DNA from: a virus
Length of the DNA stretch: 42,939 nt
IMG/VR virus record: IMGVR_UViG_3300030419_003506
Span: 1 to 42,939 of that record
Strand: one strand, 5' to 3'
The notes below the pieces were generated by a model. That model did no database searches and was not told the DNA's origin. It worked only from the letters and a program-made list of their open reading frames with translations. Positions 18,001 to 24,800 of the stretch are shown here, one piece after another. How positions within the stretch are numbered: position 1 is the first letter of the stretch; each line of letters starts with the position of its first letter. Made by a program: the position numbers and the translations under genes.

Positions 18001-20227
18001 AGATAATTATGCAACTGTTCATAGATATCCTAGAAAACCAGATCCTTATTATACAGGAACTCCTGTTACTGCTGTTAATAGCACTACACAATTTGAAGTT
18101 AATGTTGGTGTTGCAACGGTTCCTACTTATTATGTCGGATTTGGTTCATGTCAGGCTGCTATTATTGCTCCTAGAAAGAGTAATGAATCTGCTAGTGGAT
18201 TTGATCCTGCTATAGATGGAAGTGAAGTTCTACGTATTGTAGATTCCAAGACATTTGAAGTTAATAGTGGAGTATCTACTAGAAATCATATCTACGCAAG
18301 AGGAGGATATGTTAATGGGTATTCTAAGGTTGTCTTTGATGATCCACTTTCCTATTCTGGTATGGCAGTAACATATGCTACTGGTAGCACTGGAATTGGA
18401 ACAGGTGCTGAAGTTGATATTGTAGTTGGTCAAGGATCTAGTGTTATTAGCTTTACTGTTACTAAGACTGGAAGTGGATATGGTAATCTTGAAAAACTTA
18501 CAGTTCCTATTGGTGGAAATACTGGAATTCCAACTGATCCAAGTAAATCATTTGTAGAATTCTATCTAGAGATTCAAGAGACATTTAGTGATGAATTTAC
18601 TGGATGGTCTGTGGGTCAATTGCAAGTTACTGATAATGTTGAAAGATATATTGATGGAAGTAGAGTTGATTTCCCATTAACTGTTAATGGAGACACTCTT
18701 TCTATTGTTGCCAAGAAAGGATCTAAGATTGTTGAACAAGATCTCTTACTTGTCTTTGTTAACAATATTCCTCAAGTTCCTGGTAAGGGATATAAGTTCC
18801 CAGGTGGAAGTGTAGTTACATTTACTGAAGCACCTAAGATTGGTGATACTATTGAGATTATCTTCTATAAGGGAACTGGATCTGAAGATGTGGTGGAGAG
18901 AGCAGTTCTAGAAACTGTTAAAGAAGGTGATAGTTTAACTATTGGTCGTCTAGAAAGTCAAGATACTTGGTTACAAGAAACTGTACGGGTTCCATTAAGT
19001 GTTAATTCTACAGATCTTGTTAAGACTCCTCCATATTATGGACCAGGAAATAGTGGTGATTCAGATCTTCAAAGACCTATTGTATGGTGTAGACAGACTG
19101 AAGATAAGATTATTAATGAAAAAGGAGTTGGTAAAGATAGAGAAATCTATGAACCAGTTATTAATCCTAGATCTAATATTATTAAATCTGTGGGATCTGG
19201 ATCTACTAACATCTATGTTGAAAGTTTGAGACCATTCTTTGATCCTCAGGATGAGGTTTTAGGAACTGCTACTGTTGATTTTACTTTCCAGAAGAAAGTT
19301 AAGTTTATTTCTCAAGAGAATAAGAGTGTTGCTATAGGAACTGCTATTGTTTCTGGTTTAGGAACAATTACTTCTGTTGCTATTTCGGATGGTGGTGTTG
19401 GATATAGCACTGCTACAGTAAGTTTTGCAACTACTTCTATTGATGGAACTGAAGTTGGTGTTGGATCTACATCTACCACAGCATTTGGTTCTCCAATAAT
19501 TGGTGCTGCTGGAACAATTACTGGTATTGCAATTACTAGTATTGGAGCAGGATATACATCATCCAATCCTCCTGCTGTTCTTATTAGTCCACCAGTTTGG
19601 TCTGAGGAGGAAAATAAGATAACTAGTTACAGTGGAGATGATGGTATAGTTGTTGGTTTTGGAACTACAACTGTTGGAGTCTCAACTGGATATCAATTAA
19701 TTTTCGATCTTCATATACCACTCAGTTCTGATCTAAGAAATTCTACTATTGCAGGAACTGCGGTTACTATTAGTGGAATTAGCACTGGTGATTACTTTGT
19801 TATTAATGATTCTAATGTGGGAATCGCAACTACTTCTATACGTTCATATGCATCTGATGGTGCTACTATCGGAATAGGATCTGCATTCGTAGATAATGTA
19901 TATGAGGTTAATACCTTTGAGATTGTTAATATCCCTACGGGTGTTGCAAATGATGGAGTAGGAATAGGAACCTCTCATTGTAAGAGAGTATTTGTTAAGA
20001 TTGGTGACAACTTTACTTGGGATGGTGGTTGGCCTTCCTTCAGTGGTGTTGGAATTCAAACTGGTAATTATTTTGGATCATATAGTTGGGGTAAGATCAT
20101 TCTTCCATCTAGATCTGAGAGTAATTCTTATAATGCTTATACTGATGGAGGAGTTGGCGGAATCTCTACTTCTATGGTTGTAAGAAGATCTGCTGCTCTG
20201 AAGTTTAAAAACTTCAAAAGTTCGTAA
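6050..20227 (+). CDS. 7: Giant modular baseplate wedge protein at gene 7 position
   Basis: 4725 residues, far larger than T4 gp7 (1032 aa). I assign it to gene 7 by position between gp6 and gp8 and by its N-terminal segment (about 1-245, KKVQFNNIVQNQLPQYVRTD onward), which is typical of cyanophage gp7-like proteins. Modules visible in order: GxGY beta modules from about 765 to 1190, 2146-2230, 3420, 4138 and 4444-4500; a YHYH-type domain (about 1289-1414; GWAYDGNPIYGPYGY, TPEFPSGTYAYF); DHGF-x-TGD modules that end in VDxDxFKLS; a RIQDSDYYQNLSYSIRS landmark near 2498; three related beta modules near 2646, 2772 and 2904; a Cys/YPR repeat array (3484-4020); and a VNGDTLSIVAKKGS-type domain near 4200. 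It probably forms the wedge periphery and may bind cell surfaces. The reading frame is uninterrupted over 14 kb. Confidence 0.85.
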   Translation: MATKKVQFNNIVQNQLPQYVRTDYPLVSDFLKTYYQGQEYQGGPIDLIQNIDEYVKVDETTDLTLHVGLGASVGITSDTIQVDMQKYPTGTLGFPNSYGLLKINDEIITYTGITTFAFTGCIRGFSGITSYSSPTNPEELIFESTDAEEHDKGDTVQNLSSLFLKEFLVKTKHQLTPGFEGRNLTSKLNQNIFIKQAKDFYLSKGTDRGFEILFKSLYNENVKIVRPSEFLFTPSNANYKITNDFVVEPIHGNPENLEFSTLYQDGYGGTFEKAYAPITNIETIQVGAGKTFYKFSIDAGYNRDSGVQGVTYGTFHVHPRTRLIGEVGAGTTVIDVDSTVGFGTTGELYFNYVDNTIGVTSYTSKNLTQFFGITGLGKTIADETTIGINTFAYGKSSVDPDETIEVRITSVLNSLEFSGNNCLYGSGDTAKIKTLGVGNTSFKAADWFYNISPTYKVKSIVLKDSSDWTYEVNLGVKHDFKIGDKSVAVFTGTDGVSLPISSITQITSDTSFIIKGQGYINTDDTYIVERQILKSHAINYPGASIYATNVQNVYQKKGSPNLLVASSSIPTYGSQSLGLAGGEFVFNGTFSGDEFKVITNSTTTPTGVPVADHGFYTGDAVYYTPQIINNPFVDPTSGTSIDNFEVRSGLFDATKDDEGLYFVQRVNATTLKFAKSRTNLADGKFVSVNTNSNTGIVTDNKIGPYDFNNKTLKSQKLLREIADPVNTGTIDETTPGTTGILINGVEILNYKSFDQVHYGKLESIDVLAPGSGYDVINPPLATITDTIGTGATGYVAVSGELEEIRLIDPGFDYEAAPTVKISGGNGSGARAKVNMHLIEHSVSFDATINTKVGLGTTVGSSYSQSLPSTIGFSTYHKFRNAEEVIYITDGQDVIGGLTTNATYFVSQVGPSTVRLHTTEAGARAGINTVELTSFGIGKQYFRSVSKKSIVESINIISGGTGYQNKKRTTTPAGINTSLNSINIKNHEYESGEIVNYTCNGTFITGLTTSTDFYVTKVDNDNFKLSSVGVGTTSADFYYNTQQYRNLESVGVGTHIFNYQDITVSLVGKVGIDSIGVHTFEAEVQPIFRGEITSIHLEDNGVGYGSSEVVNFIKEPGISLSSGINGQVTPTVHKGEIIAAYVVNGGEQYISPPNLVINGDGSGAVLTPLMKTVGVGTTAQYVIDKVKVIEKGSGYTQENTTIDVIAAGTGVQLRANIQKWNVNLFEKYYQTEQIVDDDGFIKKGLNSEYELQYAHLYAPRKLRESVYATNQEGQSLYGEPDLRKVNGIEAPSSNHSPIIGWAYDGNPIYGPYGYLTKSGGTVAQMKSGYVQEASIKENRPSLSVFPAGFFIEDFTYKEVNDETILDKNNGRFCITPEFPSGTYAYFATISDGGSEQGGKFNSFRLPVYPYLIGHNYQSTPLAFNFNSQSNQDQYELGNSDWCRITTPYNLVEGDLNYPYIPIPNKLSQTVDVKGIEAGSIENIGIVTGGKNYQVHEPLVFDNDRTGGTFAKAKISRLHGKNVTSVSAATSTISNVEIYPSEQKGKYQLISEEPHNWVNTNIITVTGLSTTSSKIEGTYVAGISSNRLTLAGVGTTAVAIGTDGATGIVTHFDVSGNLEDTKIRPNDILGIGTEQVKVLNVEPLLSRIRVLRASNGVTGVSHTVTTEILEDPRKIIINAGFNSTYDYRINEQIYFNPVDSVGVSTLSGVGIGSTIVFTNPGIGLTEIFVKSKSIYLPNHQLKTGDQLTYSPNGGSGITIWEDGKAGAAAGVRTLVDGQTVFAAVVSADVVGISTCKVGMGTTGTFVGIASTQRDSTTVFFSGIGTGVYHSFKTNHSKITGELFRVTATVATGQTHGLLNEEHVYVNVSPGISTTVVVQYNDYNRRIVVDPKSFTASGVNTTTNALTITDHGFETGDKIIHTSSDVCEGLTDNAIYYVIKVDSDSFKLSDTYHEATELKPNVVGIASTGSGTISQINPSIKAYKNQNLVFDLSHSSLGYSHQSTNYPAFRMNLYKDENFTKIWDTSLRSNVFNVTRNGTPGVSTDANVTLAVNEYIPDILFYKFDPVYESTLPTVKAEIVVDSTVLSGNEVQTLESAYNGKQQITVASTNSFTYTLDKIPERLAYGSTSNLSYETDSTTAYGSISKVTITNPGGNYLALPGISTITTVVGSSAVLEAQSTSIGKIKKVKINDIGYDFPSDTTLKPSAALPQIVKIDALTSFESVGVTSFGRGYVSAPELIVLDGKTNKVISDIDLKYTLGNPEVEILKNTYGITNTPPTIIPDRNSNGVGINTVGFNTVSKDVTVTLSVGFSTADSFPFGVGDNVYVEGISVGVGTTARGYNSEEYGYKLFTLTAVDENYGGIGTVTYNLSDYFTSEMAPELTPGQYDSINSVGRIVPEKYFPLFDVKLRPNDFVKGETVVGSISSTKGTVENWYPNTGILRVSSDENYVIDDVLEGLSSKTQGVASSIKSFDSYILTNASSRVESGWETDSGFFNKNLQRIQDSDYYQNLSYSIRSRVDMDTWDDPVSTLNHTLGFKKFSDYQLESIPSEKNSLIVGLSTELSDFSAVNDLYSIGDTNCVYDFDLVKENALTVGSNTLSNEITFSNRILQDYQESVGNRVVSINDFSGTFNSLPRATRYNVVDTFTLSDRRALKYITYVRDKRFTAQRQLMIVDILHDGALSYINQYGRVESIYDQGSFDFSISGDEGQLVFYPERYSVNDYWIANLSYNLDDNLLSAGSTVIGPSLIDNESVTLSGIGTTTVVGIASTYRSAKVMVAINPDQEYTEYEYTQLNIVHNGDEVEVMEWGRMITTPDSWATSGMGTFRGYIDGSNLKIDFIPNSDVGIGTTGVINTTVVAMGDSTSTGIGTVDLNHAKLQCNTTGIATAGSPGINTVAQFSSDYECAYCFIQVTDATNQAYQFSEFVVVTDFVSGETTETFDTEWANVYSGNAGLGTLGSKCDSSGTVSILFTPNASIDTQVNVYMNALKIADDTKSVIDLGNGYIQSGFGDYTGTESDIKRSFPLEHRDDPIFEKSFDGSDSSIVSASDNTVILPNHFFVTGEKITYNHAGTGKTMAVGIATTSGFVGVGTTNKLPGNVFAVKIDDDTIKLAETAEKALKTVPEVVDITSVGIGTSHRFNAINQNAKVMVALDNIIQSPIVSTSVTTHLTDSVLTTDDTINFAGITSFYGADLIEIGSEVMRIDAVGIGTSANQVRVKRPWMGTALAGYGTGTLVTKVDGNYNIVDNTINFAEAPYGLIPLSTSTNAPDDRDWVGIATGSSFQGRMFMRSGVPDTANESYYRNYIFDSLSAQFTGQKSEFTLQSEESNVSGLTTDNAIILVNDIFQTPGSTNEYTLQEGTAGVTTITFTGTGSSVPGAPNVGTLPMGGIIVSVGSTEGFGYQPLVAAGGTVTVSTGGTIKSISIGNTGSGYRAGIQTVNVGIKTLSRTGTNVIGIGTAQITTGHITGIAVTNMNHLFYSPRKVANVGYSSVTGISTITTQTDHGLSNGDEVAVSGIAFTCDYAGRVGIYTAVYDNSSGIMTVTTAVGHGLSTTGQKSVVIFTGLGFTCGLDGGSNIHYYPRGEDRAYDNAVSITKDGSDYTVSDAVYNPTTGIMTCTVASHGFTNGDKVKFGLNSLTFTCDKDSHGSEHTYPRESDTIAGQWITISNVTTNTFRVNVLPVAPSTNTGVHTFVRAATDGLTHNDGDIAIDVGYANVGDQFTHQFVSATSGAIVAGGAYPHRYVSSVNGAVTSGGNYNHTFVSAGIGSLNVVGVGTTTATDATYDATTGKLVLTIPGHGYSVNDTVGIDTGSIVFTCAMDSYTTNKSYPRSGDPVGYPTAITAVDTNTITVNVGISTLVNHNVTDATYNADTGALVLTIPSHGLDADTSVRLKQDSLSFRCSMDDYASIHTYPRYTDPGFSTAINIDSKTSDTITLNVGTSKTANYSISTATYSASVGILTVAIGAGHSLLKGQSIKIGTESLNFRCSRDNYATVHRYPRKPDPYYTGTPVTAVNSTTQFEVNVGVATVPTYYVGFGSCQAAIIAPRKSNESASGFDPAIDGSEVLRIVDSKTFEVNSGVSTRNHIYARGGYVNGYSKVVFDDPLSYSGMAVTYATGSTGIGTGAEVDIVVGQGSSVISFTVTKTGSGYGNLEKLTVPIGGNTGIPTDPSKSFVEFYLEIQETFSDEFTGWSVGQLQVTDNVERYIDGSRVDFPLTVNGDTLSIVAKKGSKIVEQDLLLVFVNNIPQVPGKGYKFPGGSVVTFTEAPKIGDTIEIIFYKGTGSEDVVERAVLETVKEGDSLTIGRLESQDTWLQETVRVPLSVNSTDLVKTPPYYGPGNSGDSDLQRPIVWCRQTEDKIINEKGVGKDREIYEPVINPRSNIIKSVGSGSTNIYVESLRPFFDPQDEVLGTATVDFTFQKKVKFISQENKSVAIGTAIVSGLGTITSVAISDGGVGYSTATVSFATTSIDGTEVGVGSTSTTAFGSPIIGAAGTITGIAITSIGAGYTSSNPPAVLISPPVWSEEENKITSYSGDDGIVVGFGTTTVGVSTGYQLIFDLHIPLSSDLRNSTIAGTAVTISGISTGDYFVINDSNVGIATTSIRSYASDGATIGIGSAFVDNVYEVNTFEIVNIPTGVANDGVGIGTSHCKRVFVKIGDNFTWDGGWPSFSGVGIQTGNYFGSYSWGKIILPSRSESNSYNAYTDGGVGGISTSMVVRRSAALKFKNFKSS
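9916..10290 (+). other. YHYH-type domain inside the giant protein
   Basis: Residues about 1289-1414 contain IIGWAYDGNPIYGPYGY, LDKNNGRFCITPEFPSGTYA and a closing YF, the hallmarks of the YHYH family (PF14240). The namesake YHYH is replaced here by YAYF. The domain is found in bacterial secreted proteins and cyanophage structural proteins; its ligand is not known to me. Confidence 0.7.
16500..18110 (+). repeat. Tandem 84-86-residue Cys/YPR modules
   Basis: Six related units within the giant ORF, the first incomplete. Each has HG(L/F/Y) followed by a strand pair, then F-(T/R)-C at about 16590, 16738, 16954, 17478, 17729 and 17987. In five of the six, D then YPR-x(2)-D follows. The last three units are 84-86 residues apart. 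DNA identity is low, so the duplication is old or diversified. One Cys per module is conserved. Confidence 0.8.
17201..17362 (+). repeat. Three 18-residue repeats (54 bp period)
   Basis: Units start exactly 54 bp apart at 17201, 17255 and 17309 and follow H-x-(F/Y)-VS-x(3)-GA(I/V)-x(2)-GG-x-Y. They interrupt the Cys/YPR array. Each His lies at the same place and the preceding residue is T, P or N. The pattern suggests three rungs of a beta-helix or a His-rich fibre segment. Confidence 0.75.
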
Positions 20228-20235
20228 TTAACTAT

Positions 20236-20243
20236 AATAAATA
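20236..20243 (+). promoter_or_regulatory. Late promoter octamer upstream of gene 8
   Basis: AATAAATA in the 35-nt gap after the giant gene, ending 19 nt before the gp8 ATG. It is identical to the octamer upstream of gene 25. Confidence 0.65.
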
Positions 20244-20262
20244 AAGAAAAATCTCTGTCCAA

Positions 20263-21819
20263 ATGGCTGCCATTATAACTGATCAGATAAGACTGTTAAA
20301 TGCAAAGAATTTTGTTGCTGGAGTAACTTCTACTGCCAATTCTTATTATTCGTTTATCGGATTACCTAATCCAACTGATTATCAGTCTGATTGGAATACT
20401 ACTCCCCCTTCTCCTAAAGATAATTTTTCTGAAGAGGATGATTATTGGGATACTATGATTGCATTGAAGAAGATTACTTCTTCTGATTGCAGACAAGTTG
20501 TTACTAAGAGGGTTTGGTCATCAGGAACCACTTATGACATGTATCGACAGGATTATAGCAGATCTAATACTGCTCCTGTTTCTGGTGCAACTAATTTATA
20601 TTCAGCAACTTATTATATTGTAAACCAAGATTATAGAGTTTATATTTGTCTTCAAAATGGTACTAATCCTGATAACCCAAACGGTAGACCTTCATTAGAT
20701 GAACCAACTTTCACTGATTTAGAACCTAGATCTGCCGGAAGTAGTGGAGATGGATATATTTGGAAATATCTTTATACAATTAAACCAGCAGAGATTGTAA
20801 AGTTTGATTCTACTGATTTTATGCCAGTTCCTACTGACTGGTCAACTAACACTGATGATGCAGCAGTTAGAGATAATGCAATAGATGGATCAATTAAAAT
20901 TGTAACCATCACTAATCGTGGAGAAGGAATTGGACCTTCTGGGGGAACGGAGTATAGAAATGTTCCTATTAAGGGTGATGGAAGTGGTGCTGAATGTACA
21001 ATTACCACTACTAATGATCAACAAGTGGACACAATTGTTATTTCTAAGCAAGGATCTGGATACACTTATGGAAGTGTAGATTTAGAAGCAGGTAGTGTTC
21101 CAACAGGAACTACTAGACCTCTGTTTGATGTGATTATTTCGCCACAGGGCGGACATGGTTCTAACATCTATAGAGAATTAGGAGCAATGAACGTTCTCCT
21201 TTATTCTCGTATTGAAAATGATAATGAGAATCCTGATTTTATTACAGGGAATCAAATTGCAAGAGTGGGTGTTGTTTGTAACCCCCAACAATATCAATCT
21301 ACTGCTCTGTTAAGTGCTGATAAAGCCAGTGCTGTTGGAGCATTAAGATTAGCTGGAGCGGGTTATAGTTCCGCAACATTTACTGCTGATGCAACCTTTA
21401 CACAAACTATTGCTACTGGATCCACGGCTCAGGGTCGAGTAATTAACTATGATCAAACTACTGGTGTTCTTAAGTATTGGCAAGATAGGTCAATGGCTGG
21501 TTTCAATACAGTTGGAACTGCTCAGACACAACCCACCTATGGATTTAATTTAAATCAATTTACTGCTTCTCCTACAGGAGATGGTAGTTTAGACATTGTT
21601 CCTTCTTCGGGATCGACTTTACAAATTGATGATGGGTTTACGGGTCTATCTACCGTAATAAATAATAAGACATATTACCTTGGCCAATCATTTAGTAGTG
21701 GCATTGCCAACCCTGAAGTGAAAAAATATAGTGGCAACATTATTTTTGTTGATAATAGACCTGCTATAACTAGATCATCGAGCCAAAAAGAAGATATTAA
21801 AATTGTTTTGCAGTTCTAA
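20263..21819 (+). CDS. 8: Baseplate wedge protein gp8
   Basis: 518 residues (T4 gp8 is 334). The N-terminus (MAAIITDQIRLLNAKNFVAG, then YYSFIGLPNPTDY and DDYWDTMIALKKITSSDCRQ) and the RVWSSGTTYDMYRQDYS and YRVYICLQNG segments are typical of cyanophage gp8. GYIWKYLYTIKPAEIVKF is another landmark. In T4, gp8 dimers join gp7, gp10 and gp53 in the wedge. About residues 210-290 hold an extra GDGSGAECTITTTN and QGSGYTYGSVDLEAG module that resembles the GxGY units of the giant neighbour and of gp14. It probably accounts for part of the extra length. It starts 35 nt after the giant gene with its own late promoter octamer and no clear Shine-Dalgarno. Confidence 0.92.
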   Translation: MAAIITDQIRLLNAKNFVAGVTSTANSYYSFIGLPNPTDYQSDWNTTPPSPKDNFSEEDDYWDTMIALKKITSSDCRQVVTKRVWSSGTTYDMYRQDYSRSNTAPVSGATNLYSATYYIVNQDYRVYICLQNGTNPDNPNGRPSLDEPTFTDLEPRSAGSSGDGYIWKYLYTIKPAEIVKFDSTDFMPVPTDWSTNTDDAAVRDNAIDGSIKIVTITNRGEGIGPSGGTEYRNVPIKGDGSGAECTITTTNDQQVDTIVISKQGSGYTYGSVDLEAGSVPTGTTRPLFDVIISPQGGHGSNIYRELGAMNVLLYSRIENDNENPDFITGNQIARVGVVCNPQQYQSTALLSADKASAVGALRLAGAGYSSATFTADATFTQTIATGSTAQGRVINYDQTTGVLKYWQDRSMAGFNTVGTAQTQPTYGFNLNQFTASPTGDGSLDIVPSSGSTLQIDDGFTGLSTVINNKTYYLGQSFSSGIANPEVKKYSGNIIFVDNRPAITRSSSQKEDIKIVLQF

Positions 21820-21825
21820 GAAATC

Positions 21826-24800
21826 ATGCCACAGCAAACAAACTTAAATGTAGCTCCATATTTTGATGATTTTGATGCATCGAATGATTTCTATCGGGTA
21901 TTATTTAAACCAGGATTTCCGGTCCAAGCTAGAGAGTTAACAACTCTTCAATCTATACTGCAAAATCAGATTGAGAAGTTTGGTCAGCACTTTTTTAAAG
22001 AAGGTGCAAAAGTAATTCCAGGAAATACAGGATATAATCAAATTTATTATGGTGTTCAGATAAACAATAATTATCAAGGAATTCCTGTATCTGCATATGT
22101 AGATCAATTAGTAGGAACAAAAATAACAGGGCAAAGATCTGGAGTAACCGCTGTTGTAGATAAAGTTCTTTTAGCTGATGATTCTGAAAGAAATCAACTT
22201 ACTCTTTATATTAATTACTTACAATCTAGTACTTCTAATAATTCTACCCAAACTTTTGCAAATGGTGAAGAATTAACATGTTCTCAAATAATAACTTCAG
22301 GTTTATTAGGTAATACTGCAATTGAAGTTGGAGCTCCATTTGCTATTACTATTGCCAATAATGCATCTGTTACAGGGTCTTCTTTCCAAATCCAAGATGG
22401 TGTATATTTTGTAAGAGGACAATTTTGCCAAGTAAATCAAGAAACTCTTATTCTTGATCAATATGGTGATACTCCCAATTATAGAGTCGGTCTCTTCGTA
22501 AACGAAGAGATTATTAATGCTGATATAGATGAATCATTAAATGATAATTCTCAAGGATATAATAATTATGCTGCACCAGGAGCTGATAGATTAAAGATTT
22601 CTTTAAGCCTTTATAAAAAATCATTAGATGATTTTGACGATAGTGCTTTTGTTGAATTAGCAACTATTAATGATGGTGTTCTAAGAACTAAAAAACCAGG
22701 TAAATCTGGTAGTGGTGGTGGATTAGTAGGAGGATTTACAGGTGGTTCTGGTTTATGGGATATAACTGATACTCTTGCAAGAAGAACTTTTGATGAGAGT
22801 GGTAATTATGATGTAAGACCTTTTGATGTTACAGTTTTAAACTCTTTAAATGATAATGTTGGAAATAGAGGGGTTTTCCAGGCTGGTCAATTTACTCCTG
22901 GTGGTGAGGTTCCCTCTGATGATTTAATGCTTTATAAATTATCTCCTGGTAAAGCATATGTGAAAGGGTATGAAATTGAAATGACATCCCCTACATTTAT
23001 CGATGCTCCAAAACCTAGAGACACAAAATTAGTAGAAGGTCAAAATATAATTTATAATACTGGTCCTACTGTAAGAATTAATAGTGTTTATAGAACACCA
23101 ACTGTAGGTATTGGTAGCACTTATGTTTTAAGTTTACGAGATCAAAGAGTTGGTGTTAATTCAGAAACTGCTCCTGGTAATGAAATTGGTCTTGCTAGAG
23201 TTTATGATTTTAGATTAGAATCTTCATCTTATGACACATCCAATGCTGCTCTAGATGAATGGGATCTTTCATTATTTGATGTACAAAGTTTTACTGATAT
23301 TAGTTTAAATCAATCAATTACACAAGCAGTTCCTGCATTTATTGAAGGAAAACGAAGTGGTGCCACAGGATTTTTAAGAGGATCTGTAACTGCTGGAACT
23401 GCAGTTACTGTATATGAAACAGAAGGTAACTTTATTAAAAATGAACCAATTATTATTAATGGTGTTGATAATGGAAGAATTTGTATAGGAATTACGGAGC
23501 ATTCTATATCAGATGTAAAATCCCTATATGGAACAGACGATGGAGTTGCGGGTATTAATACTTTTAGTGCTAATATAATCCCTAAAACTTTATTTTCTGT
23601 CGGGGTTGCTACTATTGGACTTGATCAAGGGGCTGCTGGAACGAAAATACAAAGTACAAATCTAGATTTCCCAGGAATTACTACTATTGGTAATTTGGTT
23701 CAATATAGTGATATTGCTATATCTGATGATCCAATTTTATCAAGAATTATCAGTGTTGGAACTGATCATGTAACTGTTGTTGGAGTTACAACTGTATCTG
23801 GAATTTGTAATGGTGGATTACCTACTAAAGCTTCTGGTATTACAAGTGTTACACCTTATAGGAATGTAAATGACCTTAAGATAGTAGGTACAAAATTAGA
23901 AAGTTCTTCTGATAACACTTTATTTACAATTCTTCCAAAACGTAATATATCTGATGTTGATTTGACCGATGGAACTATTATTATTAGAAAAACATTTACA
24001 GTTACAATCACTGATGGTGTAATTGATAATCCTGTTCCAGAATTGCCAACTGGTGAGACTTTCCAACCATTTACTCCCAAGAGATACTCTTTAATAGGAG
24101 CAGATGGAAAAACTCATGATTTGACTGAAGATCAATTTGATTTTGGAACAAATGGGAATCAATGTGCTATTCGTGGATTAACGAGTCCTCCTACTGCCAA
24201 TAAAGGTGCAACTCTTATTACTACGGTTAAGAAACAGAAACCAAAGGCTAAGAAAAAGGTAAGAAATAGAGTTAAGACACATGTTGTGAATTATTCTAGC
24301 CAAGTAGGATCTGGTATTGGAACTACAACTTTAAATGATGGATTAACTTATGGAAGTTATCCATTTGGAACTAGAGTCCAAGATAAAATTATTTCTATTA
24401 ATGATCCAGATGTTATTGAAATTCATGGAATTTATGAGTCAGCTGATACTGGTGAGGCATCTTGTCCTAAAGCAGCTTTAGGTTCAATAGTTACTCAATC
24501 CACAACAACCAATGAATTGATTATTGGGGAAGAACTGATTGGTGTAGATAGCGGAGCTGTTGCTATTGTAGCCGATAAAATAAATGATTCTACCATTGCG
24601 TTCTTATATAAAAATCAGAATCTATTTAAAGAAGGAGAAACTGTTAATTTCCAAGAATCTGATGCATCAGCAGTAATTACTACTCTTGATTCTCCTAGTT
24701 TTAATATATCACCCAAGTATGTCTTTACTGATGGACAAGATGCTACTTTCTATGATTATGGAACTATTAAGAGAAATGCAGATGCTGTAGCACCATCTAA

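Noticed and set aside
16500-18110. CRISPR-like direct repeats
   Set aside because: The periodicity is at protein level inside one open frame, with poor nucleotide identity and no spacers.
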